Shown: in pieces, positions 1 to 7,220 of the stretch
Layout: each line of letters starts with the position of its first letter
How positions within the stretch are numbered: the first letter of the stretch is position 1
Assembly (NCBI GenBank): GCA_031286755.1
Contig: JAITTX010000016.1
Coordinates: 1 to 41,831 of the forward strand
DNA length: 41,831 bases
Source: Paraburkholderia sp.
Lineage (GTDB): Bacteria; Pseudomonadota; Gammaproteobacteria; Burkholderiales; Burkholderiaceae
Reading direction: 5' to 3'
Translations under genes and position numbers: made by a program
The notes under the pieces: model-generated
Told to the model about the DNA's origin: nothing
Database searches by the model: none
Seen by the model: only the letters and a program-made list of their open reading frames with translations

Positions 1-46
1 GGGTGGCATCGGCGGAAGCGGCGGGCGTGAGCAGTGCGAGGTCCAT
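1..46 (-). CDS. 5' end of an unidentified leftward gene (partial)
   Basis: On the minus strand an ATG at 46-44 opens a frame that stays open to the window edge, giving 15 residues that begin MDLALLTPAASADAT. A GGAG-like ribosome binding sequence lies about eight bases upstream of this ATG. The fragment is too short to name a family. If real, the gene is divergent from the outer-membrane protein gene at 354, with about 300 bases of shared upstream DNA. It could equally be chance. Confidence 0.3.
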   Translation of the reverse strand, partial: MDLALLTPAASADAT

Positions 47-353
47 CGGCGGGTCTCCGGGCCGGGGGCCGGCCAACAGGCGAATCGAGAAGCGTCGTTT
101 CGATATGTTCTCACGGATATTACGCTGCGCGCGCACAAATTCCCATGAGCCGGCAACCATAGCGGTTATTCGAATTGCTCTTGTGATGGCGATGACATTC
201 TGGAGACATCCTCAATTTGTATCTCGAATTGATGCTATTTGGCTGCTTTGTTTGAAAAATGTGTGCTTTCATTGTCTAATAATTCGCGTTGTTGGATCTG
301 GGGTCAGTAGGTTTTTGATCAATCAGCCAGTCTTCGCCAGCAAGGACGCGTAG
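47..353. other. Intergenic region with an AT-rich pocket
   Basis: About 300 bases without a convincing gene. A frame open across it on the plus strand has no family resemblance and poor codon use. Roughly 160-340 is clearly more AT-rich than the rest of the window and holds the promoter listed at 252-280. An AAGGA ribosome binding sequence sits just before the ATG at 354. Confidence 0.5.
252..280 (+). promoter_or_regulatory. Predicted sigma70 promoter for the SphA/MetA-like gene
   Basis: TTGAAA at 252-257 and TCTAAT at 275-280 are separated by exactly 17 bases. Each box matches five of six consensus positions. Transcription would start near 287, leaving a leader of about 67 bases before the ATG at 354. 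The surrounding AT-rich DNA fits a promoter. This is a motif match only. Confidence 0.45.
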
Positions 354-1331
354 ATGATTAATTCGAAGAACGTTCGAAACTGGTTCAAGCTTTATGCCGT
401 CGCGGGTTTGACCGCCGCCTGCGCGCTAGGGTCGAGCGGCGCAGAGGCAACGGAGGGCGCGCTCGGGCGCCCCGTGGCCGGCACGAGCGTGCTATCGGGC
501 GTGGGCATCGTTCCGCCCGAGCCGATGACGATCGTGAGCCTGCAGGAGCTCTACATCGACGGCTCGATCAGCGCGAGCCGCGGCGTGCCGATCGGCGGGA
601 AGGAGTCGCTCGGCCTCGAAGGCCAGGTCGCCTTCACGCTCGCGACGATCGAGCATGTCTGGGGTGGCGTGGGCGGCTGGGACTTCGCATCGGCCATCAC
701 GCTGCCCTATGCGTGGGAGGAAATCACAGCCCGGTCCGCCGTGGGGCGGGCGGGGCGGACGACGAGCGACCGCGCGTCGAATCTGTACGACATGTACTTC
801 ACGCCGATCGTCGCCGGCTACCACTTCAGCCAGACCGACCATATCGCGTTGAGCTTCAACTTCTGGGCGCCCACGGGCCAATACAACGTTAGTGCGCTGG
901 CCAACCCGAGCCTGAACAACTGGACTTTCGTGCCGCAGGTTGCCTACACGAAGCTCGTGCCGAAGTACGGCCTCGAGTTCGACGCGGTGCTCGGGCTGCA
1001 GTTCTACACCCGCAATCCGGCGACCGATTACCAGAACGCGCCGTTGCTCACGCTCGATGTCATGGGGCTCAAGAAGTTCGCCAATGGCTTTGGCGTGGGG
1101 CTGGTGATGGGCACGGTGCAGCAACTCGGCAAGGATACGGGCCCGATCGCGGACCGGCTCGACGGCTTCGTCGGGCGCGACTTCGCGATGGGCCCGATCA
1201 TCACCTATGACACGAAGATCAACGGCAAGCATCCGCTTTCCGCGAGCCTGCGCTGGGTGCCGTCCATCGCCAGCACCAACCGCCTGAAGAGCACGGCGAC
1301 CGTGCAGGCGACGGCCACGCTCGCGTTCTGA
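354..1331 (+). CDS. SphA/MetA-type outer-membrane protein of aromatic degradation
   Basis: A 325-residue protein with an N-terminal signal peptide (basic start, hydrophobic stretch around residues 13-26, likely cleavage after AEA near residue 32). The mature part is rich in alternating aromatic and glycine residues and ends in TATLAF, as expected of an outer-membrane beta-barrel. The middle section (a DMYFTPIVAGYHF stretch near residues 145-160, followed by an APTGQY motif) is typical of the phenol MetA-degradation/SphA family (Pfam PF13557). These proteins accompany aromatic catabolic genes and are thought to aid substrate passage across the outer membrane. The start is supported by AAGGA upstream and a good promoter. 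No catabolic partner lies immediately downstream; the next operon is efflux. A partner may lie left of the window. Confidence 0.75.
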   Translation: MINSKNVRNWFKLYAVAGLTAACALGSSGAEATEGALGRPVAGTSVLSGVGIVPPEPMTIVSLQELYIDGSISASRGVPIGGKESLGLEGQVAFTLATIEHVWGGVGGWDFASAITLPYAWEEITARSAVGRAGRTTSDRASNLYDMYFTPIVAGYHFSQTDHIALSFNFWAPTGQYNVSALANPSLNNWTFVPQVAYTKLVPKYGLEFDAVLGLQFYTRNPATDYQNAPLLTLDVMGLKKFANGFGVGLVMGTVQQLGKDTGPIADRLDGFVGRDFAMGPIITYDTKINGKHPLSASLRWVPSIASTNRLKSTATVQATATLAF

Positions 1332-1502
1332 CGGCCGCAGAGACCGGATGAACGAGGCAAGGGCCAAGGCAAGCCTCCGTTCCGGTTTACCTGCAATTCA
1401 ATCTATAAGGATGACGAATTATTTGGCTAGCCCGCCGCGCAGGGACGACTATCGAGGTCATGCGTGCGTGTGGGGTCGAAGTTCGTAGTCGTTCGTTCCA
1501 AG

Positions 1503-1532
1503 AATAAGAGCATTCTTATTTTGATATTTTTT
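1503..1532 (+). terminator. Possible AT-rich terminator hairpin
   Basis: AATAAGA at 1503-1509 and TCTTATT at 1514-1520 form a perfect seven-base inverted repeat with a four-base loop, followed by a T-rich run to 1532. It lies about 170 bases after the SphA-like stop codon. The stem has only one G:C pair, so it would be weak as a rho-independent terminator. It may instead be an AT-rich regulatory or promoter element. Confidence 0.3.
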
Positions 1533-1687
1533 GCGTTACGTCCAAACATCACCTGTTCCTGGCGCTCGATTCAGGCGTTCCCGGTAAAGTGCGCGGCACA
1601 GCCAATTGTCAGGACAAGATCAAATCGCCCGCCGCGCCGCCCCGCCGGTTTCGCGAAGCCGACGGGGGCGCGCGGGACTAGCGTGGC

Positions 1688-1975
1688 TTGCTCGAGTCAT
1701 TCAACCTCATCGGCTATGTGCTGCAATTTCGCCAGCCCAATCCCGCTGAAAAGCGGTTGATGGAGCGAGTCGAGCGCGTCGACACAGGCCCCGGCAGGCA
1801 GATCGCCTTCGTCACCATGCCGCGGCAATTGCAGCATGCCCGGCGCGACGGCATCTACGGCAACTCGGTGCAGAAGGCGATCTGTCCACCGTGCAACAAG
1901 GACCGCACGGGCGCCGGCCCCGAGACCTTAATGAAGGAAACGACGGAAACGGCACGGCGGCGCTTCGTTCCGTGA
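1688..1975 (+). pseudogene. Coding-like fragment without a good start; possible gene remnant
   Basis: This 95-codon frame has strongly GC-rich third positions, as expected of real genes here. It opens right after a TAG at 1679-1681 and its first usable start is a TTG with no ribosome binding site. It contains a C-P-P-C pair near residue 68. I do not recognise the family. The missing start suggests the 3' piece of a decayed gene, but a small intact gene cannot be ruled out. Overlapping frames here are weaker. Confidence 0.3.
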
Positions 1976-2071
1976 CAGACGTGCAGGATTTTTCATCACT
2001 CGCGGCGCATCATGAAATTCAATACTGCGAACGATTTTTATGGATACGTCCAGAAACGCGGCAATCGATTT

Positions 2072-2371
2072 ATGTCCAGTGTGAGCATCCCTTTCCATTC
2101 GAGGCCTCATGTCCTCGTCGCCCGCACGCTCTCGTGGCTGTCGCCGATGATGCTGGGAGCCTGCTCGGTGTCGCCGTCGATCAGCGTGCTGGGCGCCTAT
2201 TTCCCTGACTGGATGTTCTGCGTGCTCGGCGCCTTGCTGCTGACGCTGATCGTGCGCGCGGTGCTCGAGCGGCTGCGGCGCGAGCGCCTGCTGGGCCCGC
2301 CGTTCGTCGCGAACTCGGTCTTGCTGCTGCTCTTGTCCCTGTTGATCTGGCTGCTGATCTTTAATTCTTGA
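2072..2371 (+). CDS. ytcA: YtcA-family lipoprotein, first gene of an MdtNOP-type efflux operon
   Basis: A small 99-residue protein. An N-terminal segment leads into a lipobox (LGAC, Cys near residue 31), so the mature protein should be lipid-anchored. It then has SVSPSISVLGAYFPDW and two hydrophobic stretches (about 46-62 and 78-98). This pattern, with S-x-x-V-x-G-x-Y-F-P-x-W after the Cys, is the YtcA family, which in E. coli lies directly upstream of mdtN-mdtO-mdtP. Its stop at 2369-2371 is 17 bases before mdtN. Function is unknown in general; it is presumed to be an accessory part of the efflux system. The frame extends up to an ATG at 2012; 2072 was chosen because it gives a normal lipoprotein signal length. 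Neither start has a clear ribosome binding site. Confidence 0.75.
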   Translation: MSSVSIPFHSRPHVLVARTLSWLSPMMLGACSVSPSISVLGAYFPDWMFCVLGALLLTLIVRAVLERLRRERLLGPPFVANSVLLLLLSLLIWLLIFNS

Positions 2372-2388
2372 AACGACGGAGCAGGTGC

Positions 2389-3435
2389 ATGGCTAGCAAG
2401 CCGAATCGACATTCCAGCAAGATCGCTCCAGCGCTTCTGGTGCTGCTGACGCTCCTGGTACTCGTCTATGTGCTGTGGCGGGTGGATACCTCGCCGCGCA
2501 CCGACGACGCTTACGCCTATGCCGACTCGATCGACGTGGTATCCGAAGTGAACGGGCGCATCGTCAACATGGCGGTGCGGGACAACCAGGCGGTCAAGCA
2601 GGGCGACGTGCTGTTCGAGGTGGACCCGCGCCCCTTCGACGACGAACTGGCGCGCGCCAACGCCGCGCTGGTCGCGCTCGACAGGCAGATCGCGCTGATG
2701 GAGCGCACCGTGAAGGCACAGCAATACGGCGCCGACTCCGCGCAGGCGGCGGTGGAGCGCGCCCGCGCGGCGGCCACCCAGTCGATTCAGACGCTCAGGC
2801 GCACGGAGCCGTTGCTGGCGGGAGGCTATGTCTCGGCCGAGGACGTCGACCGGGCGCGCGCGGCGCAGCGCGCCGCCGCCGCCGAGCTGGACGCGGCGCG
2901 GCTGCAGGCGCGCCAGGCGTCCGCCGCCGTGACCGGCGTGGACGCGCTGGTGGCGCAGCGCGACGTGGTGCGCGCGGAGATCGCGCTCGCTCAATACCGC
3001 AGGGAAATGGCCACGGTGCGCGCGCCGTTCGACGGCCGCGTCGTGTCGCTGAAGACCACGGCCGGACAGTTTGCCTCGCCGCTCAAGCCGGTCTTCACGC
3101 TGATCGACACGCGCAACTGGTACGCCGTCGCCAACTTCCGCGAGACCGAACTCGAGAACATTCGTGCCGGCACGCCCGCGACGGTCTATCTGATGTCGGA
3201 TACGCGCCAGGTGTTCCGTGGCCGGGTCGATTCGATTGGTTACGGCGTGCTGCCCGACGACGGCGGCCTCGTGCTCGAGGGCTTGCCGCGCGTGCAGCGT
3301 AGCCTCAACTGGGTGCGCGTCGCGCAGCGCTTTCCGGTCAAGATCCGCGTCGACCGGCCGAACCCGGAGCTGTTTCGCCTTGGCGCCTCGGCGGTGGTCA
3401 AGCTCGAACCCGGCGCCGCCACGCCGTTGCGCTGA
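2389..3435 (+). CDS. mdtN: MdtN-like membrane fusion protein (HlyD/EmrA family)
   Basis: A 348-residue periplasmic adaptor. One N-terminal membrane anchor (about residues 12-29) is followed by a barrel-sandwich half (S-E-V-N-G-R-I near 54-60), a long alpha-helical hairpin rich in Ala, Gln and Arg (about 90-190), the second half-motif VRAPFDGRV near 209-217, and a beta-barrel C-terminal region. This is the standard HlyD_D23 architecture, and it would bridge the MdtO inner-membrane component to the MdtP outer-membrane channel. The ATG at 2389 has GGAG eight bases upstream. An in-frame TTG at 2368 lies within the ytcA stop and is less likely. It is followed 15 bases later by mdtO. In E. coli the MdtNOP set is linked to tolerance of puromycin, acriflavine and related drugs; the substrate here is unknown. 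Confidence 0.85.
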   Translation: MASKPNRHSSKIAPALLVLLTLLVLVYVLWRVDTSPRTDDAYAYADSIDVVSEVNGRIVNMAVRDNQAVKQGDVLFEVDPRPFDDELARANAALVALDRQIALMERTVKAQQYGADSAQAAVERARAAATQSIQTLRRTEPLLAGGYVSAEDVDRARAAQRAAAAELDAARLQARQASAAVTGVDALVAQRDVVRAEIALAQYRREMATVRAPFDGRVVSLKTTAGQFASPLKPVFTLIDTRNWYAVANFRETELENIRAGTPATVYLMSDTRQVFRGRVDSIGYGVLPDDGGLVLEGLPRVQRSLNWVRVAQRFPVKIRVDRPNPELFRLGASAVVKLEPGAATPLR

Positions 3436-3450
3436 GACAGGGCACCGCTC

Positions 3451-5616
3451 ATGAACGATCCGCACGCGCAACGGCTGGCGAATTCGCTGCGCTGGCTGGC
3501 CGCCGAACTGGCGCCGTTTCCCGGCCGCAGCCAGTTCGCCATGCGCCTCACGCTCGCCTCGGCCATCGCCATCGTGATTGGAGAAACATTCCGGATTCCT
3601 TACATGGTGATGGCACTGGTCGCCGTTTTCTTCACGGTGCAGTCCAACGTGGTCATGACGCGCGTGGTGTTCGTCGCGCTGGCTCTCGCGAACGTCGTCG
3701 CCGTGCCGCTGTATGTCTGGCTGCTGAATTTCACCTTCGACCACACGGTGCTGCGCATCGTGGTATCGAGCGTGCTGTTCTTCTGCTTCATGTTTTGCAC
3801 GCGGGTCTCGAAGGTCGGCGGCGTCCTGCTCGGGCCGGCGCTCGTGATCCTGTACGCGCAGTCGTTCGCCGATCAGACTGCCCAGGTCGAATATCTGGTG
3901 CGGCAAACATTGTGGGCGGTGGCGGCCATCACCTATGGCAGCGTTCTCGCCTTGCTCGTGAACTCGCTGTTCGCTTCGGCCAACCCGCTTTGCCAGCTCG
4001 AGGCGGAGACGCACCGGCAATTGACGCGCGCGGCCGGGCGCCTGCACCGCCTCCTCTCGGGCGAGGCCACCATGCCGCCGTTGTCCGCCCAGGCGCTGCA
4101 ACAGCAGTCCGCCATGCTGCAGAGCCTCACGGCGGTCACCAACATGGGCGATGCGAACGACTACGCCGGCCAGCAGTACCGGCAGTGCTGCGTGGCTGCC
4201 GTGTCGCATGCGCAGCACGTCTGCAACACGTTGCCGGGCGCGTTGCCTGCGGGCGCGCCGCCGGCGCTGCGCCGCGCGCTGGAGCGGCTGCGCGGGGAGT
4301 TGCTGGCCTTCGACGCGGCGCTCGGCGCCAGGAAGGTTTTTCGCCTGCGCTGGGTGCCGGATGTGGAAGAACGTGCCTCGCTGCCCGCGCTTGCCCAAGC
4401 CGAGGATCTTTATCGCACCTTGCAGGCGGTCGACCGCTTCGAGGGCGCAAGCGAGCCCGGGCAGCCACGGGTCAAGGAGCCGCTGCTGGTGCCAGACGCC
4501 TTCTCCAATCCCGCGTACGTGCGCTTCGCGCTGAAGGTGCTGATCAGCGGCCTGATCGGCTACTTCGTCTTCAACGTCCTGCAGTGGCCGGGCATTCACA
4601 CCATCATGATCACGAGCGCCATGGTGGCGCTGCCGGGGCTCGGCACCTCGGTCCGGCAGATGACGCTGCGCTTTTACGGCGCCTTGCTGGGCAGCCTGAG
4701 CGCGCTGGGTGTGTTCGTCTTCGTGATGCCGCACATCGATACCATCGTGGGCCTGCTGCTGGCGATGCTGCCCGTGATCGCGGCGGGCGCCTGGCTCACC
4801 GCCGGGTCCGAGCGTCTCTCGTACCTCGGCACCCAGGGCGCGGCGACCTTCGCGATCGCGCTGCTCGAGCACTTCGGCCCCAGTACCGACCTGACCGAGA
4901 TTCGCGACCGCGTGGTCGGCATCATCCTCGGCGTGGGCATCTGCTGGGGCGTCTATGTGTTCCTCTGGCCGGAGAGCGAGAGCAGCCAGACCCGCGCGAA
5001 GCTCGCCTCGCTCGTGCGCGCGCTGGCGGCGCTGGTGCGCATGCCCGTGCGCGAGGACGACCCCGCGCGGCAAATGGCCTACGCGCGGCAGCACATGCAA
5101 TGCTGGTCGTCGCTCAACGACTGCGCCCTCGAGCTCGAACGCGTGCGCTATGAGCCGCAGTTCAAGCGCGGGGCGCTTGAACAACTGGCGGAGCAGGCCG
5201 GGTGCCTGCTCGCGGTGAGCCGCGACTTGCTGGTGGCTCAGGACCACGTGCATGCGCGGGCGCTTGCCGCCGCCGATGGTGGCGACGGTGCCGATGGTGG
5301 CGCGTGCGCCGCCCGTGGCACGCCGCACGCGGCTTGCGCGCTTGCCCCCGCCGACGGGCTGCGCGACGAAACCGCGGCTTTGCTGGATCTCTACGCCGCG
5401 CGCGCAGGCGAGCGGGGCGAGCCGCCCACGCGCGAGCAGAACCAGTTGCGCGCGAATGCACTGGAGATTGCCGGCACCTCGCCACTGCTGGAGGACGTGC
5501 GGCGCCTCGCGCTTCATGCAGCCGAGCTGCCCGGTTGGGACACCGGCATTGACACGACAACCGCTGCCGCGAACGGCGTTGCCGCCGCTGCGCCGACTAC
5601 CCGAAAAGCGCCCTGA
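3451..5616 (+). CDS. mdtO: MdtO-like inner-membrane permease (FUSC / aromatic acid exporter family)
   Basis: A 721-residue membrane protein with two blocks of transmembrane helices (about residues 30-165 and 350-510), separated by a soluble domain and followed by a long cytoplasmic tail. This duplicated layout is that of the FUSC/aromatic acid exporter family (PF04632/PF13515), which includes E. coli MdtO, YccS and AaeB. In the second block the L-P-G-L-G-T-S turn near residue 391 is typical. It should energise or gate export with MdtN and MdtP. It lies 15 bases after mdtN and its stop is one base before mdtP, so it is co-transcribed. The C-terminal tail carries a short tandem duplication (5272-5302) giving a Gly/Asp-rich ADGGDG repeat, probably a flexible loop. 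Confidence 0.85.
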   Translation: MNDPHAQRLANSLRWLAAELAPFPGRSQFAMRLTLASAIAIVIGETFRIPYMVMALVAVFFTVQSNVVMTRVVFVALALANVVAVPLYVWLLNFTFDHTVLRIVVSSVLFFCFMFCTRVSKVGGVLLGPALVILYAQSFADQTAQVEYLVRQTLWAVAAITYGSVLALLVNSLFASANPLCQLEAETHRQLTRAAGRLHRLLSGEATMPPLSAQALQQQSAMLQSLTAVTNMGDANDYAGQQYRQCCVAAVSHAQHVCNTLPGALPAGAPPALRRALERLRGELLAFDAALGARKVFRLRWVPDVEERASLPALAQAEDLYRTLQAVDRFEGASEPGQPRVKEPLLVPDAFSNPAYVRFALKVLISGLIGYFVFNVLQWPGIHTIMITSAMVALPGLGTSVRQMTLRFYGALLGSLSALGVFVFVMPHIDTIVGLLLAMLPVIAAGAWLTAGSERLSYLGTQGAATFAIALLEHFGPSTDLTEIRDRVVGIILGVGICWGVYVFLWPESESSQTRAKLASLVRALAALVRMPVREDDPARQMAYARQHMQCWSSLNDCALELERVRYEPQFKRGALEQLAEQAGCLLAVSRDLLVAQDHVHARALAAADGGDGADGGACAARGTPHAACALAPADGLRDETAALLDLYAARAGERGEPPTREQNQLRANALEIAGTSPLLEDVRRLALHAAELPGWDTGIDTTTAAANGVAAAAPTTRKAP
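5272..5302 (+). repeat. Short in-frame direct repeat inside mdtO
   Basis: The 13-base word GCCGATGGTGGCG occurs at 5272-5284 and again at 5290-5302, an 18-base period. It encodes two Ala-Asp-Gly-Gly-rich units in the soluble tail of the permease. As a multiple of three it does not shift the frame. It is probably the result of strand slippage. Confidence 0.7.
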
Positions 5617-5617
5617 C

Positions 5618-7102
5618 ATGACCAAGAGATACGCCTTCGCCACGGCCTGCCTGCTGAGCCTGCTGAGCCTGCTGAGCCTGCTGAGCCTCGTTTCGGGCTG
5701 TGCATTGATGCGCGGCGACGCGCCGGCCCATGCGCGGATCTCGCCCGAGCGCATCCAGCTCGCGAACGACATCCACCTTGCCCGCGAGGGCTGGCCCGAC
5801 GCGCAATGGTGGAACCGCTACGGCGACCCGCAGCTCGACGCGCTGATCGAGCGCGCGCTCGCCGATTCGCCCACCATGGCCGCCGCCCAGGCGCGCGTGG
5901 TGCAATCCGGGTCGCAGGTCGAGTTGCTCAAGGCCGGTTCCAATCTGCAGATTTCGGCGCTGGGTTTTCTCAATCGCCAGCGCGCGTCCTCCAACGGTTT
6001 TCTCGGCCCGTACACGGTGAATCTCCCCCAACTGGGCATCGACGGCCCCTGGTACACGGAAGGCACTCTCGGCCTGCTCGCTGGACTCAACATCGATCTC
6101 TGGGGCCGCCAGCGCTCGCTCGTGGAGGCGGCCATCGGGGCGCGCAACGCGCGCGCGGCCGAAGCGGCTTCCGTGGAACTCGCGCTTTCCGCCGACGTGG
6201 CCCAGCTCTACTTCAGCATGCAGGCCAGCTACCGTTTGCTCGACCTGCTCCAGCAGACGCGCCTGATCCTGGCCTACGCCGTCGAGGCTCATGAAGGCAA
6301 GCACGCGAACGGACTGGAAGGCCGGGTGCCGCTGCAAGGCGCGCGCGGGCAACTGGCGGGTCTCGACCGGCAGATCGCCTCGGCACGCGGGCAGATCGTC
6401 CAGACGCGCGAGATGCTGCGCGCGCTGGTTGGCGCCGGCCGGGGCGACTTGCCCGAGATCCGGCCCGTGGCGTTGCCGCAGGCCGCGGCCAGCCTGCCCG
6501 CCGAGCTGTCTTATCAGTTGCTCGCGCGCCGTCCGGATCTGCAGGCCATGCACTGGTACGTCGTGGCGTCGCTTAACGAAATCGACGCCGCGAAGGCCGC
6601 GTTTTATCCGAATCTCGACATCAAGGCGTTCTTCGGGCTCGACTCCGTTCATCTCAGCCAATTGTTCCGCAGCGCGAGTCAGCAGATCAACCTGATTCCG
6701 GGGCTCTACCTGCCGATCTTCGACGGCGGACGTCTGAACGCCAACCTGCGCACCGCACGTGCCGGCAGCAACATTCTGATCGAGCAGTACAACCAGGCAG
6801 TGCTCGATGCCGTGCGCGACGTGGCTATCAGCGGCAATCGCCTGCAAACGCTCGACGACGAGCGGCGGCTGCAAATGGACAAGGTGGAGGCCGCGCGCTT
6901 CGCCCGACAAGCGGCGGATGCCGCGTACCAGCGCGGGCTCGGCAGCCGCGTGAGCGCCGAGGAGGCGCGCCTGCCGCTGCTGGCCGAGCAGACGGCGCTG
7001 CTGCTGATCGACGGCGAGCGGTTGCGCCAGGACGTGATTCTGACGAAGGCGCTGGGCGGCGGATACGGGGCCAGGGAGGCGCAGGAGACGTCTTCGCGAT
7101 GA
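5618..7102 (+). CDS. mdtP: MdtP-like outer-membrane efflux lipoprotein (TolC/OprM family)
   Basis: A 494-residue outer-membrane factor. A signal peptide (residues 1-27) ends in the lipobox VSGC (Cys near residue 28), so it is a lipoprotein. Two OEP repeats follow (about 65-250 and 285-470) with the usual long helices and an FDGG turn near 367-370. A WWNRYGDPQLD stretch near 65-75 is diagnostic for the NodT subfamily of RND/MFP-type outer-membrane factors. It would form the exit duct for MdtN/MdtO. The ATG at 5618 comes one base after the mdtO stop, suggesting coupled translation. The signal peptide hydrophobic core is encoded by four perfect copies of a nine-base repeat (listed separately), which is unusual. 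It is convergent with the EF-G-like gene downstream. Confidence 0.87.
   Translation: MTKRYAFATACLLSLLSLLSLLSLVSGCALMRGDAPAHARISPERIQLANDIHLAREGWPDAQWWNRYGDPQLDALIERALADSPTMAAAQARVVQSGSQVELLKAGSNLQISALGFLNRQRASSNGFLGPYTVNLPQLGIDGPWYTEGTLGLLAGLNIDLWGRQRSLVEAAIGARNARAAEAASVELALSADVAQLYFSMQASYRLLDLLQQTRLILAYAVEAHEGKHANGLEGRVPLQGARGQLAGLDRQIASARGQIVQTREMLRALVGAGRGDLPEIRPVALPQAAASLPAELSYQLLARRPDLQAMHWYVVASLNEIDAAKAAFYPNLDIKAFFGLDSVHLSQLFRSASQQINLIPGLYLPIFDGGRLNANLRTARAGSNILIEQYNQAVLDAVRDVAISGNRLQTLDDERRLQMDKVEAARFARQAADAAYQRGLGSRVSAEEARLPLLAEQTALLLIDGERLRQDVILTKALGGGYGAREAQETSSR
5651..5686 (+). repeat. Four tandem copies of a nine-base repeat in the mdtP signal peptide
   Basis: CTGCTGAGC occurs four times in a row from 5651 to 5686 with no mismatch, encoding (Leu-Leu-Ser)x4 as the hydrophobic core of the lipoprotein signal. 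The unit is three codons, so copy-number change would lengthen or shorten the signal peptide without breaking the frame. Confidence 0.95.
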
Positions 7103-7149
7103 GACGCCGGAGCAGGGGCGCCGCGCCACGGCAACACCAGGCGCGGCGA

Positions 7150-7200
7150 ATGCCCGCCTGATTTAATTCGTATCTCTGATCAAATCGAAGCGGCGGGCAT
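7150..7200. terminator. Inverted repeat between convergent genes, likely bidirectional terminator
   Basis: ATGCCCGCC at 7150-7158 is matched by GGCGGGCAT at 7192-7200. Inside them GATTT at 7160-7164 pairs with AAATC at 7182-7186, giving an interrupted stem with a loop of 17 bases. It sits in the 118-base gap between the ends of mdtP (plus) and the EF-G-like gene (minus). There is no long T-run on either side, so termination efficiency is uncertain. Confidence 0.4.
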
Positions 7201-7220
7201 CACCTCCGAGTCCGCCATTT

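Larger units (their letters stand above)
1332..2071. other. Long intergenic region between the SphA-like gene and the efflux operon
   Basis: About 740 bases with no recognisable intact gene. It holds an AT-rich hairpin followed by a T-run (1503-1532) and a coding-like open frame without a proper start (1688-1975), both listed separately. Codon use in the rest is unremarkable. The ytcA promoter must lie in its right part, but I could not pick a convincing -35/-10 pair. Confidence 0.5.

Noticed and set aside
5651..5686. Phase-variable on/off switch in mdtP
   Set aside because: The repeat unit is nine bases, so copy change keeps the frame; only length variation is possible.
2197..5772. A 1191-codon open frame antisense to the efflux operon
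   Set aside because: It is the complement of three well-supported genes, His/Arg/Gln-rich with no family features; a by-product of GC-rich codon bias.
5597..7129. A 510-codon frame antisense to mdtP
   Set aside because: Shadow of mdtP; no motif or start signal.
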